Assembly (NCBI RefSeq): GCF_014779655.1
Contig: NZ_JACXYX010000014.1
Coordinates: forward strand, 1-64,000
DNA: 64,000 nt
Direction of reading: 5' to 3'
DNA from: Nocardioides ganghwensis
Lineage (GTDB): Bacteria > Actinomycetota > Actinomycetes > Propionibacteriales > Nocardioidaceae
Every line of letters begins with the position of its first letter. Position 1 is the first letter of the stretch. The translations under genes and the position numbers were made by a program. The notes below the pieces were generated by a model that was given only the letters and a program-made list of their open reading frames with translations, was not told where the DNA came from and searched no databases. Positions 53,146 to 61,500 of this stretch are shown piece after piece.

Positions 53146-54048
53146 ATGACGCACGGATGGAGCCCGAACCGGGACCTGAGCATGCGCGAGCGCCTCGACA
53201 GCGGCGAGCGCTCGTTCTCGTTCGAGTTCTTCCCGCCCAAGGACGCCGCCGGCGAGGAGCAGCTCTGGCAGGCGATCACCGAGCTCGAGCCCTACGGTCC
53301 GACCTTCGTGTCGGTGACCTACGGCGCCGGCGGCACCACCCGCGACCGCACCGTCGCGATCACCGCGCGGATCGCGCGCGAGACGAGCCTGCTGCCGGTC
53401 GCGCACCTCACCTGCGTCGGCCACACCACCGATGAGCTCACCGCGATCCTCCGCGACCTGGGCGCGGCCGGCGTACGCCACGTGATGGCCCTGCGCGGCG
53501 ACCCGCCGGGTGGCCCGGGATCACCCTGGACGCCCACCGACGGCGGCCTCACCTACGCCAACGAGCTGGTCGCGCTGATCCGCGAGCGGACCGACCTGCG
53601 CATCGGCGTCGCCGCGTTCCCCGAGGGCCACGTCGAGGCCACCGACCTCGACCACGACGCCCGCGTGCTGAAGGCGAAGTACGACGCCGGCGCCGAGTTC
53701 GCCGTGACCGACATGGTGCTGCGTGCCTCCGACTACATCGGCCTGGTGGAGCGCGCCGAGGCCGTCGGGGCCGATCTGCCGATCATCCCCGGCATCATGC
53801 CGATCCTGAACCTGCGCTCGATGGAGCGCATGGCCGAGCTCTCCCGCCGCCAGCTGCCGACGGAGGTCGTCGCCCGCCTCACCCCGTACGCCGACGACCC
53901 GCAGGCGCTGCGCGCCGAGGGCATCGAGATCGCGACCGAGCTGTGCGAGGCCCTGCTCGACGCGGGTGCGCCCGGGCTGCACTTCTACACGCTCAACCGG
54001 TCGAAGGCGACGCGGGAGATCTTCGGCAACCTGCGGATCACCGTCTGA
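53146..54048 (+). CDS. metF: Methylenetetrahydrofolate reductase
   Basis: A 300-aa FAD enzyme from ATG 53146 that reduces 5,10-methylene-THF to 5-methyl-THF for methionine synthesis. Typical motifs: SFEFFPPKD, VSVTYGAGGTTRDRT, HLTCVGHT, MALRGDPPGG, AEFAVTDMVL, PIIPGIMPI and PGLHFYTLNRSKAT. Normal bacterial length. In mycobacteria a MetF-like gene also lies near the GGPP synthase and Rv2175c. Confidence 0.95.
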   Translation: MTHGWSPNRDLSMRERLDSGERSFSFEFFPPKDAAGEEQLWQAITELEPYGPTFVSVTYGAGGTTRDRTVAITARIARETSLLPVAHLTCVGHTTDELTAILRDLGAAGVRHVMALRGDPPGGPGSPWTPTDGGLTYANELVALIRERTDLRIGVAAFPEGHVEATDLDHDARVLKAKYDAGAEFAVTDMVLRASDYIGLVERAEAVGADLPIIPGIMPILNLRSMERMAELSRRQLPTEVVARLTPYADDPQALRAEGIEIATELCEALLDAGAPGLHFYTLNRSKATREIFGNLRITV

Positions 54049-54073
54049 GGCCCTCGCCACTACGGTGACCTGC

Positions 54074-54682
54074 ATGCACACCGTCACCGTCACCGGGACC
54101 GGCACCAGCCGGGTCGCTCCCGACAGCGCCGTCGTCCGGCTGGGCGCAGTGGCGCGGGGGAGCGGTGTCGCCGAGGCCTACGCGGCGATGACGTCGGCCG
54201 CCGCCGCGGTCGTCGAGGTCGCCCGGCGCCACACCGACGAGCGGCGCATCGCCTCGACCGGCATCACGGTGTGGCCCTGGCACGACCACTCCGGCACGCG
54301 GCAGGGCTTCGAGGCCCGCCACTCCTACGTGATCGGGTGCGCCGACCTCGCCGGTGCCGGCACGATGCTCGCCGAGCTCGCGGCCGAGGTCGGCGACGGC
54401 CTCGCGATCGACAGTGTCGGGCTGGAGGTCACCGAGGACCACGGTGCCGGCGACAAGGCACGCGAGGCGGCCTTCCACGACGCCCGCGACAAGGCCGCCC
54501 AGCTCGCGCGGCTGGCGGGAGCCGGCCTCGGTGCCGTGCAGACGCTGGTCGAGGGAGACGCCGGACGCGAGCCGTCGCCCATGGCCAGGGTGGCGATGGC
54601 GCGCGACTCCGCCGGCGGCCTGGAGGCGGGCGAGACGACGGTGACCACCTCGGTGACGGTCGTGTGGGAGCTGGCCTACTGA
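54074..54682 (+). CDS. SIMPL-domain (DUF541) protein
   Basis: A 202-aa protein starting VTVTGTGTSRVAPDSAVVRLGAVARGSGVAEAYAAM, the SIMPL/DUF541 opening. Later repeats include IASTGITVWPWHDHSGTRQGFEARHSYVIGC and AREAAFHDARDKAAQLARLAGAGLG. Unlike many family members it has no signal peptide, so it is probably cytoplasmic. Function unknown. The last 7 bases overlap the convergent oxidoreductase gene. Confidence 0.86.
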   Translation: MHTVTVTGTGTSRVAPDSAVVRLGAVARGSGVAEAYAAMTSAAAAVVEVARRHTDERRIASTGITVWPWHDHSGTRQGFEARHSYVIGCADLAGAGTMLAELAAEVGDGLAIDSVGLEVTEDHGAGDKAREAAFHDARDKAAQLARLAGAGLGAVQTLVEGDAGREPSPMARVAMARDSAGGLEAGETTVTTSVTVVWELAY

Positions 54683-55992
54683 CGTGCCCGACCGACGACC
54701 TCGGCGACCAGCGCGGCGCTGAGCCCGGCGAACGGCAGCCCTGACCCCGTGGTGGCGTGGGCGCCCGCAGTGAGCACGCCCGCGATCGGCGTACGCGGAC
54801 CGAGCCGGGTGCGGGCGGTCCGCGGCCCCTGCCACTGCACGCCGTGCGGCGAGCCGCCCCACGCGTCGACGAGGTCGCGGGGCGTCCGGTCGACGCGCGT
54901 CACGACCCGGCGGCGCACGTCGATGCCGCGCCGGGCCAGCGCGACCAGGACGTCCTCGGCGATGCGACCGCGAGCCAGGACCGTCCAGGCCGCGCTGCCG
55001 GCCGGCGCGCGCCCGCCGGTGCGCACGACGAGGAGCGGGTCGCCGTGCAGCGCGACCTCGTGCGGCAGGTCGGGCAGCTCCTCGCCCGTGCCCTCGAGAC
55101 CGACGTGGCACACCACCGGGGGGAAGGCGGGAGCCGTGCGTCGGACGTACGCCGCCAGCGCGGGCAGGCGACGCGGGTCGACGGCGACGACCACCTGGTC
55201 GGCGTCGACCTCGCCCGCTGCCACCTGCACCGCTGCGACGCGACCGTCACGGACGACGAGGTCGGTGGCGCTCGTCCCGGTCAGGACGGTCACGCCGCGC
55301 AGGGCGAGCCGGTCGGCCATCGCGGTGCCGAGCGCCGCGAGCCCGCCGGGGACGGTCCAGGCACCGAAGCGCTGCTCGAGGTAGACGTCGACACCGGCCA
55401 GGACCGGTGCGTCCCGCAGGTCGTGGCCGTCCATGACGAGCCGGTGCCCCGCGACCAGTCGCAGCCGCTCGTCGCGGAAGGCCCGGCGCAGCCGCCGGTG
55501 CAGCGACTCGCGGCTCCCGAGCAGGGCAGTCAGCTCGCGTGGGGCGACGTCGGGGTCGAAGGGGCGCTCGTACCACTCCTTGCGGAGCAGCTCCCACGTG
55601 TCGCCGTACGACGCCACGTGGTCGACCCACTGCTGCCCCAGGCCGGGCCCCAGCGCGTCGAAGGCGTCGAGCTGCGCGGCCCGCGAGCCGCCCGGCAGTC
55701 GAAGGGAGGTGCCGTCCTCGAAGCGGTGCTCGCGGACGAGGTCGAGGGGCTGCAGGTCGACCTCGCGCTCCAGGGGCCGACCGGACTTGCGGAAGAGGTC
55801 GCGCACGACGGCAGGCAGGAGGGTGCTGCTGGGCCCGGCGTCCCAGACGAAGCCGTCCTGCTCGACCGTCGACAGGGCGCCGCCGAGGTGGTCGGAGCGC
55901 TCCAGCAGGGTGACGTCGTGGCCGAGCTTGGCCAGGCGCGCGGCGGCAGCCATGCCGCCGAAGCCGCCGCCGACCACCACCACGCGAGCCAC
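54676..55992 (-). CDS. FAD-dependent oxidoreductase of the phytoene desaturase type
   Basis: A 438-aa flavoprotein. N-terminal dinucleotide fold VVVGGGFGGMAAAARLAKLGHDVTLLERSDHLGGALSTV and DAGPSSTLLP are typical of CrtI/protoporphyrinogen oxidase-like enzymes; the C-terminus (AGVLTAGAHATTGSGLPFAGLSAALVAEVV) fits but is shorter than CrtI (about 490 aa). Nearby polyprenyl synthase suggests an isoprenoid substrate, but no phytoene synthase gene is present. Followed upstream on the same strand by DUF4126. Confidence 0.88.
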   Translation of the reverse strand: MARVVVVGGGFGGMAAAARLAKLGHDVTLLERSDHLGGALSTVEQDGFVWDAGPSSTLLPAVVRDLFRKSGRPLEREVDLQPLDLVREHRFEDGTSLRLPGGSRAAQLDAFDALGPGLGQQWVDHVASYGDTWELLRKEWYERPFDPDVAPRELTALLGSRESLHRRLRRAFRDERLRLVAGHRLVMDGHDLRDAPVLAGVDVYLEQRFGAWTVPGGLAALGTAMADRLALRGVTVLTGTSATDLVVRDGRVAAVQVAAGEVDADQVVVAVDPRRLPALAAYVRRTAPAFPPVVCHVGLEGTGEELPDLPHEVALHGDPLLVVRTGGRAPAGSAAWTVLARGRIAEDVLVALARRGIDVRRRVVTRVDRTPRDLVDAWGGSPHGVQWQGPRTARTRLGPRTPIAGVLTAGAHATTGSGLPFAGLSAALVAEVVGRARQ

Positions 55993-56026
55993 GGGGGAAC
56001 CCTAGGGCCCGCGACCGTGGTCCGGG

Positions 56027-56617
56027 TCAGGCGACCCGGTGGAGCGGCTCCTCCTTGCGCCAGCGGCGCCACCCGCGGCGCACCAGCCGGGCCAGGAGGA
56101 GGACGGTGACGAGGCCGAGCAGCAGCAGGACGCCGGCGACGGCCGCGGCCGTACGGGGGTGCTCGATCGCGAACCACACGACGACCAGGACCGCGGCGTC
56201 CTCGGTGAGGCTGGCGACGACGTTGGTCACCGGCTCGGGCGAGGTGTTGATGGCCAGGCGACTCCCGGCCTTGACGAGGTGGCTCACCAGGGCGGTGCCG
56301 CCGCCCACGACGCCGAGCACGGCCTGGTCGAGGGAGGAGGCGTCACCGGCGAGCAGCACGCCGATCACCGCGCCCGCAGTGGGGCGTACGGCGGTGGAGA
56401 TCGCGTCCCACGTCGAGTCGATGTAGGGGATCTTGTCGGCGATGAACTCCATCGCGTACATGAACCCGGCTGCCGCCAGCACGTCCCAGCGGCCGAGCAC
56501 GTCGGGGATCTCGGCGAACGCCCCGACCCGGTCGGAGATGCCGAGCACGAGCACGACGAGGTAGGCGTTGATGCCGCTCGCCCACCCGCTCGAGAAGGTC
56601 AGTGCCAGTGCGTCCAC
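56027..56617 (-). CDS. DUF4126 membrane protein
   Basis: A 196-aa protein. The family start ALALTFSSGWASGINAYLVVLVLGISDRVGAFAEIPDVLG is present, followed by AGFMYAMEFIADKIPYIDSTWDAISTAVRPTAGAVIGVLLAGD and a last hydrophobic helix with a basic tail. About five helices. Function unknown. Lies 35 bp before the oxidoreductase on the same strand and 10 bp after the YbaK gene. Confidence 0.88.
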   Translation of the reverse strand: MDALALTFSSGWASGINAYLVVLVLGISDRVGAFAEIPDVLGRWDVLAAAGFMYAMEFIADKIPYIDSTWDAISTAVRPTAGAVIGVLLAGDASSLDQAVLGVVGGGTALVSHLVKAGSRLAINTSPEPVTNVVASLTEDAAVLVVVWFAIEHPRTAAAVAGVLLLLGLVTVLLLARLVRRGWRRWRKEEPLHRVA

Positions 56618-56627
56618 GGGGCTGCGC

Positions 56628-57101
56628 TCACTCCACGCTGACCTCGACGGCGCCGGTCATCGCGACCAGCTCGTCGTAGGTCGTGGAGAACACCGCCGCC
56701 GGGTGCCCGGCCGCCGCCCACACCACCTCGTGCTGCCGCAGCCACGGGTCGATCCACGTCGGGACGGGAGCGGGGTGGTCGATGGGGGAGACGCCCCCGA
56801 TCACCTGCCCCGTGTGGCGGCGCACGAACTCGGGGTCGGCGCGCCGCAGCCGGCTCACCCCGATGCGCTGCGCGACTGCCGACGTGTCGACGCGGTGGGC
56901 CCCCGAGGTGAGGATGAGGACGGGCTCCCCGTCGCCGTCGAAGAGCAGGCTGTTGGCGATGGCGCCGACCTCACATCCCAGCGCCGCCGCGGCGAGTGCC
57001 GCGGTGTGGGCGGTGTCGGGCAGGATGACCACGTCACCGGTGCCTCCGCGCCGGGTGAGGTCGCCTCGAAATGAGGTGATGGATGCGTGCTCGGTCGCCA
57101 T
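56628..57101 (-). CDS. YbaK/EbsC-family protein (aminoacyl-tRNA deacylase-like)
   Basis: A 157-aa protein of the editing-domain family that hydrolyses misacylated tRNAs. Conserved: AAALGCEVGAIANSLLF, VLILTSGAHRVDT, TGQVIGGVSPIDHPAPVPTWIDPWLRQHEVVWAAAGHPAAVFSTTYDELVAMTGAVEVSV. The lysine of E. coli YbaK (K46) is Asn50 here, as in the IANSLVF subgroup, so activity may differ. Divergent from the membrane protein gene with 46 bp between. Confidence 0.9.
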   Translation of the reverse strand: MATEHASITSFRGDLTRRGGTGDVVILPDTAHTAALAAAALGCEVGAIANSLLFDGDGEPVLILTSGAHRVDTSAVAQRIGVSRLRRADPEFVRRHTGQVIGGVSPIDHPAPVPTWIDPWLRQHEVVWAAAGHPAAVFSTTYDELVAMTGAVEVSVE

Positions 57102-57147
57102 GATGCGAGCCTAGCGACGAACGACGATGAGTCTCAGGGGAGTATTG

Positions 57148-57615
57148 ATGGCGCGCGACCTGCCCGGATCCGTGGTCAACAGCATGCGAGTGCTGGGCCT
57201 GATCGTGGCCACTGCCGGCGTGATCACGCTGCTGACCTGGTGGATGCGTGACGAGGTGATCCTCGGCTGGGCCGAGGGCAACCCGTCGGCGCAGGAGATC
57301 CTGGCCCAGGGCGGCATCGAGCAGCTGCGCGAGAGCCCGATCGTGCCCGGCTTCGTGGCGCTGGCCGTGGTGGCGTTCGTCGGGTTCGCCGTGCTGGCGC
57401 TGGTGCTCGGGTCGTTCTTCGTCGGCGGGCACGCCTGGACCCGGCCGGTGCTGGCCGCCACGGCAGGCGTCGGCGTCCTCGTCGGCGTGGTCTGCCTCGA
57501 CTCCCACCTGCCGGCGATCTTCGTGGCGCTCTCGGCGCTGGTGATCGTCGAGGGGCTCGTGCTCTCGTTCTTCCTGTGGCGCCGGGAGACGACCGACTAC
57601 CTGCGCCGGGCCTGA
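57148..57615 (+). CDS. Small four-helix membrane protein, function unknown
   Basis: A 155-aa protein. Start at ATG 57148 because AGGGGAG lies 5 bases upstream; an ATG seven codons earlier (57127) has no ribosome site. Four predicted helices (about 14-32, 65-85, 97-114, 118-138) and a basic end (WRRETTDYLRRA). No recognised family. The SOS promoter of the next operon begins 42 bp after its stop. Confidence 0.7.
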   Translation: MARDLPGSVVNSMRVLGLIVATAGVITLLTWWMRDEVILGWAEGNPSAQEILAQGGIEQLRESPIVPGFVALAVVAFVGFAVLALVLGSFFVGGHAWTRPVLAATAGVGVLVGVVCLDSHLPAIFVALSALVIVEGLVLSFFLWRRETTDYLRRA

Positions 57616-57656
57616 GAGCCCTCCGTCTCCGTTCTCCACCATCTGCCGGTCCGCCC

Positions 57657-57684
57657 TTGACGGGCTGTCGGTGGGGAGTAGTAC
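57657..57684 (+). promoter_or_regulatory. Candidate promoter of the SOS translesion operon
   Basis: TTGACG (57657-57662), 16-bp spacer, TAGTAC (57679-57684). It is placed so that the LexA box covers the start region just downstream. Confidence 0.6.
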
Positions 57685-57696
57685 CGTTCGTGGTGT

Positions 57697-57712
57697 TCGA
57701 ACAGATGTTCGA
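57697..57712 (+). promoter_or_regulatory. LexA (SOS) box
   Basis: TCGAACAGATGTTCGA is a perfect match to the actinobacterial SOS consensus TCGAAC-N4-GTTCGA. It lies 81 bp before the DUF6504 gene and 12 bp after the -10 element, so LexA would block transcription until DNA damage. The only such site seen in the window. Confidence 0.92.
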
Positions 57713-57792
57713 TGCGATCCGGGTGGCGGTGACCTCGACCCCCACCGCCGCCCGGGTCGGCCGTGGGGTCGACGGATGTGCGAGGAGGCGTG

Positions 57793-58113
57793 ATGAGGCA
57801 GTACGACGACCCCGTCGAGGTGCGACGAGGAGAGGCCGAGGACCCCGACCAGTTCCTGTGGCGGGGCAGGCTGTGGAAGGTGCGCGCCGTGGTGGCGCAC
57901 TGGGTGGAGACCGGTCCGTGGTGGCAGGGGACGCACGGCGCCGCGACCGACCTCCTCGCCGAGCGGGAGCTCTGGCGGGTGGAGGCGGGCCGCGGCCCCG
58001 GTGCCCGGCGGGCCGCACGCGCGGTCGCCGGTGACGAGGAGACCTTCGGCGTCTTCGACCTCTCCTTCGACTGGACCGACGGGCGCTGGCAGCTCGTCGG
58101 CTGCCAGGACTGA
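57793..58113 (+). CDS. DUF6504 family protein
   Basis: A 106-aa protein from ATG 57793, with GAGGAGG 5 bases before. Single small domain: QYDDPVEVRRGEAEDPDQFLWRGRLWKVRAVVAHWVETGPWW, followed by ELWRVEAGRG and FDLSFDWTDGRWQLVGCQD. The family is common in actinobacteria near dnaE2/dinB genes and is of unknown biochemical role. First gene of the LexA-box operon, 10 bp before the HEPN gene. Confidence 0.88.
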   Translation: MRQYDDPVEVRRGEAEDPDQFLWRGRLWKVRAVVAHWVETGPWWQGTHGAATDLLAERELWRVEAGRGPGARRAARAVAGDEETFGVFDLSFDWTDGRWQLVGCQD

Positions 58114-58123
58114 GGGCGGACGG

Positions 58124-58525
58124 ATGGGTCCCCACATGCTGCCGGCCACCGCCCACTCCTACCTCGAGCGCTCCGCGACGTCGCTGCGCGACGCGATCAC
58201 CGCCCGTGACGTGCCCACCCGCTACGCGTGCGCCCACGTGGCCGCGCTGTGCGCCGCGGCGGCACTGTTGGCGGCTCGGGCCCGACCGGCTCCCCGCGGG
58301 CGCCGCCAGAAGAACGCCTGGGTCCTGCTCACCGAGGTGGCACCCGAGCTCTCGGAGTGGGCGACCTTCTTCGCCGCCGGTGCCGCCAAGCGGGCGGCGG
58401 CCGAGGCCGGCTCGACCCGCGCCGTGACGGAGCGCGAGGCCGACGACCTGGTCCGCGACGCAGACCGGTTCCTGGCCGTCGTCGAGCAGGCCCTGGGCCT
58501 GGTCCCGCACGCCAGCGTCGCCTGA
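58124..58525 (+). CDS. SAV_6107-family HEPN-domain protein
   Basis: A 133-aa helical protein (ATG 58124, with an alternative at 58136). It matches the SAV_6107-type HEPN family: SYLERSATSLRDAITARDVPTRYACAHVAALCAAAALLAARARP, then RRQKNAWVLLTEVAPELSEWATFFAAGAAKRAA and EADDLVRDADRFLAVVEQALGLV. Classic HEPN RNases carry an R-x(4-6)-H motif; R25-x-x-C..H region (RYACAH) resembles it. Partner nucleotidyltransferase is absent. It lies between DUF6504 and the DnaE2-type polymerase, 9 bp from the latter, so it belongs to the SOS operon. Confidence 0.85.
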   Translation: MGPHMLPATAHSYLERSATSLRDAITARDVPTRYACAHVAALCAAAALLAARARPAPRGRRQKNAWVLLTEVAPELSEWATFFAAGAAKRAAAEAGSTRAVTEREADDLVRDADRFLAVVEQALGLVPHASVA

Positions 58526-58534
58526 GGGAGCGAG

Positions 58535-61500
58535 GTGTCGCGCGACCCCTTCGTCCACCTGCACGTCGCCTCCGGCTACTCCCTCCGGTACGGCGCGTCC
58601 CATCCCCACGTCCTGGTCGAGCGCGCTGCCGAGCACGGGATGGACACCCTCGCCCTCACCGACCGCAACGGCACCTACGGCGCGGTCAGGTTCGTCCGCG
58701 CCGCCCGCCGCGCCGGCATCCGGCCCGTGCTGGGGGTCGACCTCGCGGTCGCCCCGGTGGCGTTGCCGGCCGGTCCGTCCCGGTCCCGCCCCGACGCCCG
58801 GCGTACGCCGACGCGGGGCGGGGCGTTCCGTGAGTCCCCACCCGAGCGGGCCGACGGGTCGGGCGGCTCGCGGGTGACGTTCCTGGCCAGTGGGCGCGAC
58901 GGGTGGGCGGCGCTGTGCCGGATGGTGTCCGCGGTCCACCTGGCCGGCGAGCGCGGCCGACCGGTCGCCACCGTCGAGGGCCTGGCCCCGCACCTGGCCG
59001 GCGGTCACGTGCTGGTCCTGCTCGGGCCGTCGTCCGAGCTCGGCTTCGCGGCCACCCGCCGGCGCGACGACCTCGGTCTGGCGGCGATCGCACCCTGGCT
59101 CGACCTGCTGCCCCGGGAGAACCTCGTCGTCGAGCTGGTCTCGCACCGCCTTGGCGGCCGCAGGGGGGACTGGGGCCCGGGCACGTCCCCGCACGCGGCC
59201 CGGATGGCCGGCGTCGCCCGCACGGCCGGCCTCACGACGGTGCTCACCAACGCCGTGCGCTACGCCGACCGTCTCGACGCGCCGACGATCGACGTCCTCG
59301 ACGCCGCTCGGCGGCTGGTCCCGCTCGGCTCGGCCGGCCTCCGCGACGTCGGTCCGGCGGCCGCCCGCGGCAACGCCGAGGGCTTCCTCAAGTCCGGCAA
59401 GCAGATGGGGGAGGTGGCCGAGGAGATCTGCCGCCTCGCGGGGTTCGGCGACGGTCGGGACGAGGGTCGGCGACTGCTCGCCCGGACCCGCCTGGTCGCC
59501 GATCGCTGCGCGCTGGACCCGCGCCGCGACCTCGGCATCGGCGAGGTGCACTTCCCGGAGCTCGAGCTGGCGAGCGGCGCCACCCACGACCAGACGGCCG
59601 ACACGTTGCTCCGCCGCCGCTGCGAGGCCGCCATCGACCACCGCTACGGCACCGCGCCCCGCATGCGCATCTGGACGCGGCTCGACCAGGAGCTCCGGAC
59701 GATCGCCACCCTGGGCTACGCCTCCTACTTCCTCGCGGTCGCCGACGTGACCGACCTGGTCGCCCGCATGGGCATCCGCCGCGCGGCACGTGGGTCGGGT
59801 GCCGGCAGCCTGGTCACCTACCTCCTCGGCATCTCGGGGGTCGACCCGCTGCGACACGGGCTGCTGATGGAGCGCTTCCTGTCCCCGTTGCGCGCCTCGC
59901 TGCCCGACATCGACGTCGACGTCGAGTCCGCCCGGCGCGAGGAGGTCTACCGGGCGATCCTCGACCGCTACGGCGGCGAGCGCTGCGCGACGGTGTCGAT
60001 GATGGACACCTACCGGGTCCGTCACGCCGTGCGCGACGTCGGCGCCGCGCTCGGCATGCCGCCGGGCGAGATCGACGCGATCGCCAAGGCGTTCCCGCAC
60101 GTCCGCGCCCGCGAGGCCAGGCGCGCGCTGCGTGACCTGCCCGAGCTGCGGGTGAGCGGGCTCGGAGACGGTGCCCTCGACCGGTTCTTCGACCTCGTCG
60201 AGCGGCTCGACGGGCTGCCCCGCCACATCGCCATGCACCCGTGCGGGGTGGTGCTGTCCGACGCCACGCTGCTCGACCGCACCCCCGTCGAGGCGTCGTG
60301 GGCCGGGTTCCCGATGAGCCAGTTCGACAAGGACGACGTGGAGGAGCTCGGCCTGCTCAAGCTCGACGTGCTGGGGATCCGGATGCAGTCGGCGATGGCC
60401 CATGCGGTCGCCGAGGTGGAGCGGGTCGACGGCGTACGCATCGACCTCGACGACGAGAGCCAGGTGCCCTTCGACGACCCGGCGACCTTCGAGCTGATCA
60501 GCAGTGCCCGCACCCTCGGCGTCTTCCAGATCGAGTCGCCCGGCCAGCGCGAGCTCGTCGGCAAGTCCGGCATCGAGACCTTCGACGACATCGTCATCGA
60601 CATCTCCCTGTTCCGTCCGGGCCCGGTGAAGAGCGACATGATCACCCCCTACCTCGAGGTCAAGCAGGGCTGGATGAGCGCCCGCTACCTCCACGACGAC
60701 CTGCGCCCGATCCTCGAGCAGACCCGCGGCGTGGTCGTGTTCCACGAGCAGGTGATGGAGATCATCGCCCGGTTCGCCGGGGTCTCCCTCGCGGAGGCGG
60801 ACGAGAAGCGGCGTGCCCTCGGCGGCACCGAGGGGATGGCCGAGACGCGGACGTGGTTCTTCCCGCGCGCACTCGCCCGGGGCTACGCCCTCGCGCTGGT
60901 CGAGCAGGTCTGGTCCGTGCTCGAGGCGTTCGCGTCCTTCGGGTTCTGCAAGGCCCATGCCGCGGCGTTCGCGCTGCCGACCTACCAGTCGGCGTGGCTC
61001 AAGACCCACTGGCCTGCCCACTTCCTCGCCGGGGTGCTGACCCACGACCCCGGCATGTACCCCAAGCGCCTGATCCTCGACGACGCCCGCCAGCTCGGGG
61101 TCGGGGTGCTCGGCCTCGACGTCAACGCCAGCGCGTCCTCCTACCTCGTCGAGCCGAGCGCGACGGGCGACGGACACGCCATCCGGCTCTCGCTCGCCGA
61201 CGTCAAGGGCATCGCCTCCGCGGAGGTGGCCCGGATCGTCGAGGCCCGCGACGGTGCCCCCTACGCCTCGTTGTCCGACTTCTTCCACCGGGCGCGGGTG
61301 TCCCGGCCGATCCTCGAGAGGCTCGTGCTGGCCGGCGGGTTCGACGGCGTCTACGGCATCGGCTCGGGTGAGCAGGCGGTGCACAGGCGGGGCCGGGTGA
61401 CGCGGCGCGACCTGCTCCTGCAGGTCGCCGAGCTCAACCACCACGCCCGCTCGATCGACCGCGGCTCGCGGGCGCGTGGGCGCGGGTCGGCCACCCGGCG

